Assembly: GCF_030813515.1 (NCBI RefSeq)
Contig: NZ_JAUSUK010000002.1
Span: 930,001 to 994,000, forward strand
DNA: 64,000 bases
Source of the DNA: Rhodopseudomonas julia
GTDB lineage: Bacteria; Pseudomonadota; Alphaproteobacteria; Rhizobiales; Afifellaceae
Direction of reading: 5' to 3'
Shown: positions 16,391 to 25,181 of the stretch, piece after piece
Layout: every line of letters starts with the position of its first letter
Position numbering within the stretch: the first letter of the stretch is position 1
Program-made: the position numbers and the translations under genes
Notes under the pieces: model-generated
Seen by the model: the letters and a program-made list of their open reading frames with translations, nothing else
What the model was told of the DNA's origin: nothing
Database searches by the model: none

Positions 16391-17110
16391 ATGGAAGAAC
16401 GAGAACGAGAGAGAATGTTCAACCTGCCGACGGTCCTCGTATGGACGGTCGGCGTGCTCCTGATCGTGCACATCATCCGCGCCCTGCTGCCTTATCAGAG
16501 CGATGTCGAAGTGCTGATGATGTTCGGCTTCGTGCCGGTGCGCTACACGGGTGCGGCTTCGTTCCTGCCCGGAGGGATCGCGGCCTGTTGGTGGACGCCT
16601 CTCACTTATGCACTCCTGCACGCCGACTGGCTGCATCTTGGCGTGAACGTCCTCTGGATGCTGAGCTTCGGCAGCGCCGTCGCCCGGCGTTTCGGAACGT
16701 CACGCTTCCTCGTCCTGCTGCTGGTGACGGTTGCAGCCGGGGCGCTTGCACAGTTTCTGGCGATGCCTGGGAACGAAACGCTCGTCATTGGAGCTTCCGC
16801 CGGTGTCTCCGGAGTGACGGCCGCGGCCGCGCGCTTCGCCTTTGCGCCGGGTGGTCCTTTGGCAGGTGGCGGCGTCCGCCCGGAGGCCTACCTTGTGCCA
16901 GATCCGGGGCTGAAAGCGAGTCTTCTCAATCCGTACTCCGCCTTCTTCATTTTGATGTGGTTCGGCATCAATCTCTTATTCGGTGTCGGAGGCCAGATGC
17001 TCCCGGGCGTGGGCGGTGCAATCGCCTGGCAGGCCCATGTCGGCGGATTTCTCGCGGGCCTTCTTCTATTTCCCCTGTTCGATCCGGTCGGACGCGGAGC
17101 CCGTTCATAG
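16391..17110 (+). CDS. Rhomboid-family intramembrane serine protease
   Basis: 239 residues with about six transmembrane helices. The catalytic dyad is Ser136 in GASAG and His216 in QAHVGGFLAG, and LHADWLHLGVNVLWM in the second helix is the conserved H-x2-x-H-x3-N region. It cleaves membrane proteins within the bilayer; the substrate is unknown. A start at ATG 16415 (MFNLPTV) is possible; the chosen start gives the short charged leader common in relatives. Confidence 0.88.
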   Translation: MEERERERMFNLPTVLVWTVGVLLIVHIIRALLPYQSDVEVLMMFGFVPVRYTGAASFLPGGIAACWWTPLTYALLHADWLHLGVNVLWMLSFGSAVARRFGTSRFLVLLLVTVAAGALAQFLAMPGNETLVIGASAGVSGVTAAAARFAFAPGGPLAGGGVRPEAYLVPDPGLKASLLNPYSAFFILMWFGINLLFGVGGQMLPGVGGAIAWQAHVGGFLAGLLLFPLFDPVGRGARS

Positions 17111-17223
17111 GATTTTGGTTCTTCGAGAAAACTCAATCTCAGAAGAGTTCAAACTTATGCCGTCTCGCTCTAGGATACTGATAAACGGACCAAGCAAAGG
17201 TCCGCATTCGGGGAGGACTAGAG

Positions 17224-17652
17224 ATGCATGTACGGCAATTGCTGGAGAGCAAAGGCAATGACGTCGTGACGTGCCGGCCGCAGATGAGCCTGCACGAAGT
17301 CGCTGTCACATTGTCAGAACATCGTATCGGCGCGGTCGTTGTGACCGAGGGCGCGGTCATCAAAGGTATTCTGTCGGAGCGGGACATCGTGACGGCGGTC
17401 GCGCGCGAGGGAACTGGTGCGCTCAGCCAGCCGGTGGCGAATTTCATGACAGCGCGCGTGCGTATCTGCCGAATGCATCATACGACCGATGATCTCATGG
17501 AGATGATGACCAATGAGCGGTTTCGCCATTTGCCCGTCGAGGAGGATGGCAAGCTCGTCGGAATCGTGTCGATCGGCGATGTCGTCAAGCGGCGGATCGC
17601 AGAGATTCAAAACGAAGCCGAAGCGATCCGGGAATACGTGACGCAGGGCTGA
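17224..17652 (+). CDS. Two-CBS-domain protein
   Basis: 142 residues made up of a tandem CBS pair (about 10-62 and 76-130), with GAVVVTEGAVIKGILSERD and HLPVEEDGKLVGIVSIGDV as the nucleotide-facing segments. Such stand-alone pairs bind adenosyl ligands (AMP, ATP, SAM) and regulate partners that are unknown here. A strong GGGGAGGA site precedes ATG 17224. Convergent with hisI, 9 bases apart. Confidence 0.9.
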   Translation: MHVRQLLESKGNDVVTCRPQMSLHEVAVTLSEHRIGAVVVTEGAVIKGILSERDIVTAVAREGTGALSQPVANFMTARVRICRMHHTTDDLMEMMTNERFRHLPVEEDGKLVGIVSIGDVVKRRIAEIQNEAEAIREYVTQG

Positions 17653-17661
17653 CCCGACCGC

Positions 17662-18075
17662 CTAATCGCGCATACGGAGGTGGAGACCGTCGGGCCTTGC
17701 CTCCGCAACGCGGTAGAAGCAATCGGTACGACCGGTGTGGCAGGTCTTGGCGCGATCTTGGACGGCAACGCGTGCGAGAAGACAATCCTGGTCGCAGTCG
17801 ATCCTGAGCTCGATCAGCTTCTGGATCGCGCCCGAAGTCTCGCCCTTCTTCCAGAGCCTGTTCCGGGAGCGGCTGAAATAATGCACCTCGCCGGTGGCGA
17901 GTGTGAGATCCATAGCCTCGCGGTTCATCCACGCCATCATCAGAACGTCGCCGCTCGCCGCATCCTGCGTGATGCAGGGCAGGAGGCCTGCTTCGTTGAA
18001 GCGCGGCCGAAAATCCTGCGTCTCTTCGATGGCGGCCAAAGGAGAGGCCGTAGCTTGATCATCCCGCATCGACAT
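17662..18075 (-). CDS. hisI: Phosphoribosyl-AMP cyclohydrolase
   Basis: 137 residues. Opens the purine ring of PR-AMP in histidine synthesis. Zinc/magnesium-site residues are present in RIDCDQDCLL and the cysteines in KTCHTGRTDCFY. It is the stand-alone cyclohydrolase, not fused to HisE. The start is placed at ATG 18075, 13 bases after the folE stop; an ATG two codons later is an alternative. An open frame continues upstream into folE but would overlap it. Cotranscribed with folE. Confidence 0.93.
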   Translation of the reverse strand: MSMRDDQATASPLAAIEETQDFRPRFNEAGLLPCITQDAASGDVLMMAWMNREAMDLTLATGEVHYFSRSRNRLWKKGETSGAIQKLIELRIDCDQDCLLARVAVQDRAKTCHTGRTDCFYRVAEARPDGLHLRMRD

Positions 18076-18088
18076 CGCCGTTCGTGGA

Positions 18089-18709
18089 TCAGCGGCCTGT
18101 CGGACGCACGAGATTGAGGAATTTTTCGCGTTCTGCCGCCTCGTCATGGAAGAGACCGGTGAAGCGCGATGTCATGGTGGAGGAGCCTTGCTTCTGCACA
18201 CCGCGCATCGACATGCACATATGTTCGGCTTCCACCATCACGGCGACGCCACGTGGGCTGAGCGCATTTTCGAGCGCATCGGTGATCTGAGCCGTCATCG
18301 TCTCCTGCGTTTGCAGGCGGCGCGCATAGGCTTCCACGACCCGCGCCATCTTCGACAGGCCGACGACGCCGTCGTTCGGGTAATAGGCGATATGCACATG
18401 CCCGAAGAACGGCAGCATGTGATGCTCGCAGTGCGAGTAGAAGGCGATGTCGCGGACCAGCACCATGTCGTGATAGCCGCCCACATCTTTGAAGGTGCGC
18501 GCGAGCAATGTCCCCGGATCCTGAGGGTAGCCGGAGTAAAGCTCTTCATAAGCCGAAACCACGCGCCGCGGCGTGTCGCGCAAACCCTCGCGATCGGGGT
18601 CGTCCCCGAGCCAGGCGATCAGCGTTCGCACGGCAGCTTCTGCCTCCTCTCGGCTCGGCCTTCGACCCGCCACCGCGGTCGAGGAGAAGAGCTTCAACGT
18701 GCTGTCCAT
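18089..18709 (-). CDS. folE: GTP cyclohydrolase I (FolE type)
   Basis: 206 residues. Converts GTP to dihydroneopterin triphosphate, the first step of folate synthesis. Zinc ligands are in [12 protein letters not shown] and in HMCMSMRGV, and the family signature [18 protein letters not shown] is present. Its length is typical. First gene of a folE-hisI operon, divergent from the NifU-like gene, an arrangement common in Rhizobiales. Confidence 0.95.
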   Translation of the reverse strand: MDSTLKLFSSTAVAGRRPSREEAEAAVRTLIAWLGDDPDREGLRDTPRRVVSAYEELYSGYPQDPGTLLARTFKDVGGYHDMVLVRDIAFYSHCEHHMLPFFGHVHIAYYPNDGVVGLSKMARVVEAYARRLQTQETMTAQITDALENALSPRGVAVMVEAEHMCMSMRGVQKQGSSTMTSRFTGLFHDEAAEREKFLNLVRPTGR

Positions 18710-18832
18710 CTTGCGTCCTTTCGAGACGTGCCGGCCGCTCTCGGGTGGAGGTGTGACGCCGGCCTGTCGAACCTATATAAGGCGAAGTAATGATTTTGCC
18801 CAAGCTCGGCCACCCCCCGAGCGGAGTGACCT

Positions 18833-19330
18833 ATGATCGACGACGTCTATAACGCCAAAATTCTGGAATTCGCAGGGAACATTCCCCGGATCGGCCGGCT
18901 TGCCGATCCCGACGCAAGCGCCAAGGCGCATTCGCGCTTGTGCGGCTCGACGGTGACGGTCGATCTGAAGCTGCAGGATGGCCGGATCGCGGATTTCGCG
19001 CACGAGGTGAAAGCCTGTGCGCTCGGCCAGGCCTCCTCATCCATCATGGCGCGGACGGTGATCGGTTCGACGCCCGAGGAGTTGCGGCAGGTCCGTGAGG
19101 AGATGCGCGCCATGCTCAAGGAGAACGGGCCGCCACCACAAGGGCGCTGGACCGATCTTCGTTTTTTGGAGCCGGTCCGCGATTATAAGGCGCGGCACGC
19201 CTCGACCATGCTGACTTTCGACGCCGTCGTCGATGCCCTCGATCAGATCGAGGCGGTGGGCGTGGAAAGTCCCTCTTCGAGCGAGACGGGGCAGCACCAG
19301 GCATCGGCTGGCGCCGGTCAGGCTGCGTGA
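18833..19330 (+). CDS. NifU/IscU-like iron-sulfur scaffold protein, ligand-depleted
   Basis: 165 residues aligned to the NifU N-terminal/SufU fold. Of the usual ligand set, Cys37 (LCGST) and Cys62 (ACALGQASSS) are present. The aspartate of the CGD motif is Ser39, and the third cysteine appears as His122 in ARHASTML. It may be a scaffold or zinc-binding assembly protein of the SUF system; no suf gene is nearby. The C-terminal ~25 residues are Ser/Gln/Ala-rich. Followed 4 bases later by yidD. Confidence 0.8.
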   Translation: MIDDVYNAKILEFAGNIPRIGRLADPDASAKAHSRLCGSTVTVDLKLQDGRIADFAHEVKACALGQASSSIMARTVIGSTPEELRQVREEMRAMLKENGPPPQGRWTDLRFLEPVRDYKARHASTMLTFDAVVDALDQIEAVGVESPSSSETGQHQASAGAGQAA

Positions 19331-19334
19331 CATT

Positions 19335-19688
19335 ATGGCGAGGGCCGAAGGATCAGACGGCGGGCACCTGAAGCCGCGCCGCTTCTCGCCTGTCGCCAGT
19401 GGGCTCCTCGGACTGATCAGGATCTATCAGCTTTCGCTTTCCTCGATCATGGGGCGCACCTGCCGGCATTTGCCGAGCTGTTCAGATTATACGAGCGAGG
19501 CGATCCGCAACTTCGGCGCCTGGCCCGGGCTTTGGATGGGGCTTGCCCGCTTCTCGCGGTGTCATCCTTTCGGCAGCAATGGGCTCGACCCGGTGCCAGC
19601 CCGCTTGCCCGACAATGCCCGCTGGTATACGCCGTGGCGCTACGGCCTGTGGACTGGCCGACACATCACCGAACGCTTTTCGGATTGA
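19335..19688 (+). CDS. yidD: Membrane protein insertion efficiency factor YidD
   Basis: 117 residues with the family signature [22 protein letters not shown] split over an amphipathic helix, followed by [11 protein letters not shown] and [13 protein letters not shown]. It is a membrane-associated helper of YidC-mediated insertion. ATG 19335 is 4 bases after the NifU-like stop; the frame is open upstream inside that gene, but earlier starts would overlap heavily. Confidence 0.92.
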   Translation: MARAEGSDGGHLKPRRFSPVASGLLGLIRIYQLSLSSIMGRTCRHLPSCSDYTSEAIRNFGAWPGLWMGLARFSRCHPFGSNGLDPVPARLPDNARWYTPWRYGLWTGRHITERFSD

Positions 19689-19725
19689 ACTATGGAGCGG
19701 GCCGTTGGGCCCGGACTTTGCTGTC

Positions 19726-21717
19726 ATGAGCCGGATTAGACTTCCCGACGGCCAGGAGCGCAGCTTGCCCGAAGGGGCAAGCGGTGCCGATCTCGCTGCG
19801 TCGATCTCCAAATCTTTGGCGAAGAAGGCCGTTGCCGTCGAAGTCGACGGGCAGCTTGCCGATCTCGCCGACAGGCTGCCGGAAGGCGCCACGGTGAAGA
19901 TCGTCACGCGCGAGGACCCCCAGGCGCTTTCCCTCATTCGTCACGATTGTGCGCATGTCCTCGCAGAGGCCGTGCAGGAGCTCTTTCCCGGCACGCAGGT
20001 CACGATCGGGCCTGTGATCGAGGACGGCTTCTATTACGATTTCTTCCGTCAGGAGCCATTCTCGACCGAGGATTTCACGGCGATCGAAGCGAAGATGCGT
20101 GAGATCATCGCGCGCAACCACCCCTTTACGAAAGAGGTGTGGGGTCGCGATGAGGCGAAACGGGTCTTCGGCGAAATGGGCGAGCAGTTCAAAGTGGAGC
20201 TCGTTGATGCGATTCCGGAAGGCGACGACGTCAAGATCTATCGCCAGGGCGACTGGTTCGATCTTTGCCGTGGCCCGCATATGGATTCGACCGGCCGGAT
20301 CGGGGAAGCCTTCAAGCTGACGAAACTCGCCGGTGCCTATTGGCGCGGTGATTCCAGTCGCCAGCAGCTCCAGCGCATCTACGGCACCGCTTGGGCTTCG
20401 AAGAAGGAGCTCGACGCCTATCTCACCATGATCGAGGAGGCGGAAAAGCGCGACCACCGCCGTCTCGGGCGCGAGATGAACCTGTTTCATCTGCAGGAAG
20501 AGGCGCAGGGGTCGGTCTTCTGGCATCCGAAGGGCTATGCCGTGTGGCGGGTCCTGGAGGATTACATTCGCCGGCGCCTCGATGAGGATGGCTATGTGGA
20601 GGTGAAAACTCCGCAGCTCCTCGATTCGAGCTTCTGGGAGAAATCCGGGCACTGGTCGAAATTCCGCGAAAACATGTTCGTGGTTCCCGACCAGACCCCG
20701 AATACGGAAGAAGACGGGCCGGTCCTCTCCGACGAGGTCGATACCTGGCTGGCGCTCAAACCCATGAACTGCCCGGCGCATGTTCAGATCTTCAAGCACG
20801 GGATCAAATCCTACCGCGACCTGCCGATCCGCATGGCGGAATTCGGCTGCTGCCATCGCAACGAAGCGCATGGCGCGCTGCATGGGCTGATGCGCGTCCG
20901 GCAGATGACGCAGGATGATGCGCACATCTTCTGCACGGACGAGCAGGTGGTGAGCGAAACCGAGCGTTTCCTGAAGCTGTTTGCGCGCGTGTATACCGAT
21001 ATGGGCCTCACCAATATCCGCTATAAGCTCGCGACCCGGCCGGAGACGCGGGCGGGTGATGATGCCACTTGGGATCGTGCCGAGAAGTCTCTCGCCGATG
21101 CTCTCACCGCGGCCGGCGTGGAGTTCGAGATCGCCGAGGGCGAGGGAGCGTTCTACGGCCCGAAGCTTGAGTTCCACCTGACCGACGCGATCGGTCGGAC
21201 CTGGCAGTGCGGCACCTATCAGCTCGATTACGTACTGCCGGAGCGGCTTGATGCGTCTTACGTCGGTGAGGATGGCGAACGTCACCGTCCGGTGATGCTG
21301 CATCGTGCCGTCTTCGGAACCTTCGAGCGCTTCATCGGCATCGTTCTGGAGCATTATGCCGGGCGCCTGCCGCTGTGGCTCGCTCCGGTGCAGGCGGTCG
21401 TCGCGACGATCGTTTCGGAAGCCGACGATTACGCGCGTGAGGTGGAGGAGAAGCTGAAGGCTGCAGGCCTTCGTACTGTCGCCGACCTCAGGAACGAGAA
21501 GATCAATTACAAGGTCCGCGAACATTCGGTTGGCAAGGTGCCGGCGATGCTCGTCGTCGGCCGCCGCGAAGCGGAAGAGGGCACGATCTCCCTGCGCCGT
21601 CTCGGCCAGAAAGATCAGATGACCTTGCCTCTCGAAGAGGCGCTCCGTCGTCTGAAAGAAGAGGCGACACCGCCGGACCTTCGGCCAGCCGGCGAAGCCC
21701 AAGCCGCCGCGGCATAA
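19726..21717 (+). CDS. thrS: Threonyl-tRNA synthetase
   Basis: 663 residues. Order: TGS domain (1-62), the editing (SAD) domain with [11 protein letters not shown], the class II catalytic core with the zinc-site Cys in [11 protein letters not shown] and motif 2 around [18 protein letters not shown], and an anticodon-binding domain at the C terminus. It charges tRNA-Thr and hydrolyses Ser-tRNA-Thr. ATG 19726 gives the typical MSRIRLPDG start; the frame extends upstream over yidD but that part is not family sequence. Confidence 0.97.
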   Translation: MSRIRLPDGQERSLPEGASGADLAASISKSLAKKAVAVEVDGQLADLADRLPEGATVKIVTREDPQALSLIRHDCAHVLAEAVQELFPGTQVTIGPVIEDGFYYDFFRQEPFSTEDFTAIEAKMREIIARNHPFTKEVWGRDEAKRVFGEMGEQFKVELVDAIPEGDDVKIYRQGDWFDLCRGPHMDSTGRIGEAFKLTKLAGAYWRGDSSRQQLQRIYGTAWASKKELDAYLTMIEEAEKRDHRRLGREMNLFHLQEEAQGSVFWHPKGYAVWRVLEDYIRRRLDEDGYVEVKTPQLLDSSFWEKSGHWSKFRENMFVVPDQTPNTEEDGPVLSDEVDTWLALKPMNCPAHVQIFKHGIKSYRDLPIRMAEFGCCHRNEAHGALHGLMRVRQMTQDDAHIFCTDEQVVSETERFLKLFARVYTDMGLTNIRYKLATRPETRAGDDATWDRAEKSLADALTAAGVEFEIAEGEGAFYGPKLEFHLTDAIGRTWQCGTYQLDYVLPERLDASYVGEDGERHRPVMLHRAVFGTFERFIGIVLEHYAGRLPLWLAPVQAVVATIVSEADDYAREVEEKLKAAGLRTVADLRNEKINYKVREHSVGKVPAMLVVGRREAEEGTISLRRLGQKDQMTLPLEEALRRLKEEATPPDLRPAGEAQAAAA

Positions 21718-21726
21718 GTCTCAGCT

Positions 21727-21748
21727 GCCTGGCTCTAGCGAGCCAGGC
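21727..21748. terminator. Perfect stem-loop between convergent thrS and secreted-protein gene
   Basis: GCCTGGCTC-TAGC-GAGCCAGGC, a perfect 9-bp stem that includes the stop codon of the minus-strand gene in its loop. There is no T-run, so it may be a weak bidirectional terminator or an mRNA 3'-end stabiliser. Confidence 0.5.
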
Positions 21749-22868
21749 GCATCCCTTCCGGTCGAACGAGGTCGGTCAGCCGCACTTCCACGTCGCGGTT
21801 CATTCCCGCTTTGATTTCGAAATCGCGGGCATAGGTCGTGTCGTCGTGGCGCGCGACCGCGGTGTAAGTGCCTTCCGCAAGGATGATGTGCGGGAAGGCG
21901 CCGACCGATTCGTGAATCGTATCGCCGCCTTGCGTCAGCACCGTCCAGCGTGTGTTGGCGAGAGCTTCGCCGCCTTCCTGTTCCACGAGCTTGAGCGTCA
22001 CTTCGGCACCAGCATGGTGGATGATCGCCTCGGTCAGCTCGCCGGGCTTCACCTCTATTTCCGCACGCACGATGGCGTTGAGTGTGCCGTACCGGCTGAC
22101 GACGCTGTAGGTGCCGGCATGCAGACGCACGATGTGGCCGGCTTCCGCGTCGGGCGTGACGAGCTCGCGCTTGTCGTTTTCCGCCTCATAGAAGATCTCG
22201 AAGGTGACCTTGTCCTCGTCGACGGGGAAGTCGTCACCGACCACGGCCGACAGGCGAAGGCCGCCCGCCTCCAGCACCAGATCTTCGGTTTCCGGAATGC
22301 CGTTCAATTCGATGCGCTGCGTCGCGCCCGCCCGGCCGAAGGCGGCGTGCACATAATAGGCGCCGTCGGGCAGGGTGAGTCTCGCCGTCCCACCGGACGA
22401 GGTTGCGATCAACGGCAGGCTGCCGTCTTCGCCCGGAGTGGTGCCGAAGATCCTCCAGGTCAGACCCTGGGTGAGGTCGGGTCCGTCATCTGTCAGGCGC
22501 GCATTCAGCGTGAGAACGTTACCCCCGAGCAGCAATCCCTTCGCATCGCCGTCCGGATTGTTCGGAAAGATGATGGTTTCTTCCGGCCCGGGAAGGTTGA
22601 ACTCTTCTGATGGCGCGATGAAGTCGAGCTTGTGGGGCGGATCTTCCTGCCGGGGCGGCGGAGGGCCGTCTTTGCGAAAGAAGCTCTTCGGATCGCCTCT
22701 CTGCGGAGGGGCGCCCGGGCCCAGATCTGAGGGGCCGGGTCCGAAGAAGCCCGCTCCGCCGCCGCCCGGACCTTCCTGAGCGAAAGCTGTTGCGGACACG
22801 ATGGGTCCGCCAAAGGCGGTCGCCGCAGTCGCGAAAGCTAGGACAATTGCCGGGGTGAAGCGGATCAT
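21735..22868 (-). CDS. Secreted protein with Pro/Gly-rich N terminus and repeated beta-sandwich domains
   Basis: 377 residues from ATG 22868 (a GTG 24 bases earlier is possible). Signal peptide ~1-30 ending SATAFAQ. Residues ~32-90 are rich in Pro and Gly (GPGGGGAGFFGPG). The rest is beta-rich with repeats of the type LPDGAYYVHAAFGRA, LHAGTYSVVSRYG and LAEGTYTAVARHD, reminiscent of carboxypeptidase-regulatory or surface-protein Ig-like modules. No catalytic residues are apparent. It should be periplasmic or surface-associated; function unknown. Divergent from the nitroreductase gene. Confidence 0.7.
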   Translation of the reverse strand: MIRFTPAIVLAFATAATAFGGPIVSATAFAQEGPGGGGAGFFGPGPSDLGPGAPPQRGDPKSFFRKDGPPPPRQEDPPHKLDFIAPSEEFNLPGPEETIIFPNNPDGDAKGLLLGGNVLTLNARLTDDGPDLTQGLTWRIFGTTPGEDGSLPLIATSSGGTARLTLPDGAYYVHAAFGRAGATQRIELNGIPETEDLVLEAGGLRLSAVVGDDFPVDEDKVTFEIFYEAENDKRELVTPDAEAGHIVRLHAGTYSVVSRYGTLNAIVRAEIEVKPGELTEAIIHHAGAEVTLKLVEQEGGEALANTRWTVLTQGGDTIHESVGAFPHIILAEGTYTAVARHDDTTYARDFEIKAGMNRDVEVRLTDLVRPEGMRLAR

Positions 22869-22975
22869 CTGCTCATGCTGTTGGAGGTTCACTGTGGTCG
22901 TAAGCGGCGAACCATGTCGATTTCAAGGTTGAAACGGCCGAGGCCATGATGGAAACCGTTCGGCGCAAAGGCAAA

Positions 22976-23557
22976 ATGACACAGGCGACGATGCACGACC
23001 TTCTCGACCATCTGCGCAAACGTCGGAGTACACCCTCCGTCCAGCTTGGCGATCCGGGACCGGATCCAGATACGTTATCCGATATTCTGACCATCGGCGC
23101 GCGGGTGCCCGACCACGGCAAACTCGCACCCTGGCGCTACATTATCTATAGCCGTGAAGACCGGCAACGTTTGGCGGAAACGCTGAAGGCGTTGGTCCTG
23201 GAGAGCGGCGATCCGGAGGCGGAACGAAAAGCGGGAAAGGCCGTCCAGTTTGCGGTTGCGCCGCTCGTCATCGGCGTCATCTCGACAGCGGCTGCGCATG
23301 CGAAAGTGCCAGTCTGGGAGCAGGAGCTGACGGCGGGTGCCGTTTGCATGAACCTCCTTCATGCCGCCGCGGGTCACGGTTTCGGCGCCCAATGGCTGAC
23401 GCAGTGGTTCGCCTTCGAGGCGGAAGCGCTTCGTACGCTCGGCGTCGGCGAGGATGAGAAGCTTGCCGGCTTCATCCATATCGGGACGGCGAGCCAGGAA
23501 ACGCCGGAGCGCGACCGGCCGGATATCTCCGCGCTCACCACTTTCTTTTCCAACTGA
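22976..23557 (+). CDS. Nitroreductase-family FMN oxidoreductase (YdjA-like)
   Basis: 193 residues from ATG 22976 (AAAGG in front; an in-frame ATG at 22946 is possible). Family features include the FMN-phosphate-binding RKRRST near the N terminus, ARVPDHGKLAPWRY and LLHAAAGHGFGAQW. It is a short single-domain type. It probably uses NAD(P)H to reduce nitro or quinone compounds; the natural substrate is unknown. The next gene, a flavin reductase, follows after 9 bases, suggesting a flavin-based redox pair. Confidence 0.87.
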   Translation: MTQATMHDLLDHLRKRRSTPSVQLGDPGPDPDTLSDILTIGARVPDHGKLAPWRYIIYSREDRQRLAETLKALVLESGDPEAERKAGKAVQFAVAPLVIGVISTAAAHAKVPVWEQELTAGAVCMNLLHAAAGHGFGAQWLTQWFAFEAEALRTLGVGEDEKLAGFIHIGTASQETPERDRPDISALTTFFSN

Positions 23558-23566
23558 GGATTTCAG

Positions 23567-24184
23567 ATGCGTTATACGCCGCGCCTGCGGGACCACGGGC
23601 TTGCACATGATCCGTTCAAGGCCATTGTTGCGCCGCGCCCGATCGGCTGGATCTCCAGCCTCGATCCGGAAGGGCGTCTCAATCTCGCGCCCTATTCCTT
23701 TTTCAACGCCGTCTCCAACGACCCTCACATCGTGATGTTCTCGTCCTTTGGTGAGAAAGACAGCGTGAAGAACATCGAGGCGACTGGTGAGTTCGTTTGC
23801 AATCTCACGACGTTTGATCTCCGCGAGGAGATGAATGCGACCTCTGCCGCCTATCCGCGCGGGGTGAGTGAGGCGGAAGAGGCGGGGCTCGCCATGGAGG
23901 AGAGCGCCGTCGTCAAGCCGCCGCGCGTTCGCGATGCCCCGACAGCGCTCGAATGCCGGCTTCTCAAGGCGGACCGTCTCGCCGGTCTCGACGGGCAGTG
24001 GTCCGGCAACATCGTCGTTTTCGGGGAAGTCGTCTCGATCTATGTCGATGACCGCTTCATCCGCGACGACCGCTTCGACATGGCGGCGGCCCGAACGATC
24101 GCGCGCTGCGGCTATTTCGACTATGCCGTGGTCGATGGTCTCTTCGAGATCATTCGCCCGAAGGACCCGGAGGTGACGGGCTGA
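23567..24184 (+). CDS. Flavin reductase-like protein, FMN-binding split barrel
   Basis: 205 residues of the flavoredoxin/flavin reductase-like fold: AIVAPRPIGWISSLDPEGRL, NLAPYSFFNAVSNDP, FVCNLTTFDLREEMN. It likely reduces or carries FMN in the cytoplasm. It lies 9 bases behind the nitroreductase gene. The last 35 bases overlap, in convergent orientation, the 3' end of the CitE-like gene. Confidence 0.85.
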   Translation: MRYTPRLRDHGLAHDPFKAIVAPRPIGWISSLDPEGRLNLAPYSFFNAVSNDPHIVMFSSFGEKDSVKNIEATGEFVCNLTTFDLREEMNATSAAYPRGVSEAEEAGLAMEESAVVKPPRVRDAPTALECRLLKADRLAGLDGQWSGNIVVFGEVVSIYVDDRFIRDDRFDMAAARTIARCGYFDYAVVDGLFEIIRPKDPEVTG

Positions 24185-25070
24185 CGATCTTACGGATCTG
24201 GGTGATCTGAGCGGCGCGTGCGACAAGGCGTTCGGCTCGTCGCAGATCGCTCTGATCGCAGGCAAGCCCCTCGATCGCGAGCGCGCCCGGATTTCCTGCA
24301 GCTCGGAAAGCGGCAATGAGGGCTTCGGCCGCCGCGATCTCGTCGGGGCCTGGCGTAAACGCATCGTTGATGGCCGCCACCTGTGAGGGATGAACGGCGA
24401 TCTTCCCCGCGAAGCCCTCCTTTGCGCCCTTGGCCGCTTCGGCGGCAAGCCCCCCTGAGTCGGCAAAGTCGTGATAGGGGCGATCGATGGCATCGACATG
24501 TGCTGCACCGGCGGCAAAAAGGCACAGATTGCGTGCGAGCGCAGACGGGTTTCCCCAGTCGCCGTCTTCATCGCTCTCCCTCTGGCGCCCGATTCCCGCC
24601 GCAGACCTGTCGCCGCACCAGACAAGGCCGCAGAGGCGCGCAACGTCGCCGGCATAGCTTCCGAGCGCCAAGACGGAATCGGGCCGATCTCCTGCGACTG
24701 CGAGAATGCGTGTGCCGCCGTCGGGGAGACCGTGAAGCGCTTCGCGAACGGCGATGCGCGCGCCGAGGAGCACGACATCGTCTTTTCCCGCCGCGGCCGA
24801 CTGCACGATGCCGGTGGGCGCACCGGTCATGACGTGGTCGAGATCGCCCTCGCTCAGAGGGCTCTCGAGATCGTTGATGCGCACGAAGAGGCGAGGGTGC
24901 ATGAGACCGATATGCCTGCGCAAAAAATCTGTCGCCAGCTTTCGGGCCGTGCCCTTGTCCGGCGGCGCCACCGAATCGGCGAGGTCGAGAATGAGCGCGT
25001 CGGCGCCGCTCGTCAGCGCCTTCGCAAGCTTCCTGTCGCTGTCTGCGGGCACGAGAAGATAGGAGCGCAT
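24150..25070 (-). CDS. CitE/HpcH-like CoA ester lyase family protein, atypical active site
   Basis: 306 residues with the (beta/alpha)8 layout of citrate-lyase beta/malyl-CoA lyase relatives: MRSYLLVPADSDRKLAKA, ALILDLADSV, VRINDLESPL, and IAVHPSQVAAINDAFTPG near the C terminus. The strand where relatives carry a conserved Glu (TET-like) reads LAVAGDRPDS, and the segment usually GAEDL-like reads WCGDRSAAGIG. Two acidic residues of the Mg2+/substrate site therefore appear changed. It may have altered activity. ATG 25070 is preferred over a GTG three codons upstream. Confidence 0.75.
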   Translation of the reverse strand: MRSYLLVPADSDRKLAKALTSGADALILDLADSVAPPDKGTARKLATDFLRRHIGLMHPRLFVRINDLESPLSEGDLDHVMTGAPTGIVQSAAAGKDDVVLLGARIAVREALHGLPDGGTRILAVAGDRPDSVLALGSYAGDVARLCGLVWCGDRSAAGIGRQRESDEDGDWGNPSALARNLCLFAAGAAHVDAIDRPYHDFADSGGLAAEAAKGAKEGFAGKIAVHPSQVAAINDAFTPGPDEIAAAEALIAAFRAAGNPGALAIEGLACDQSDLRRAERLVARAAQITQIRKIVSPSPPGPSGE

Positions 25071-25181
25071 GATTTTCACCCATAGTTGGGGACAGAGGAG
25101 GGCGCTGCGCCAAAGCCGACGCTATGGTGAACCGATCATTAATCATCCCTGTGCACGATCGACATGCAGGAGATTGTCTTG

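Noticed and set aside
20690-20760. Apparent insertion in the thrS catalytic domain before the zinc cysteine
   Set aside because: A short loop there ([14 protein letters not shown]) appears normal for alphaproteobacterial ThrS; all core motifs are intact.
19690-21702. Long open frame on the minus strand opposite thrS
   Set aside because: It is a GC-rich codon shadow of thrS with no family-like motif; the plus-strand protein is unmistakable.
24600-24730. Frameshift as the cause of the odd active site in the CitE-like gene
   Set aside because: The alternative frames across this stretch do not restore the usual acidic motifs, and conserved sequence on both sides is in one frame.
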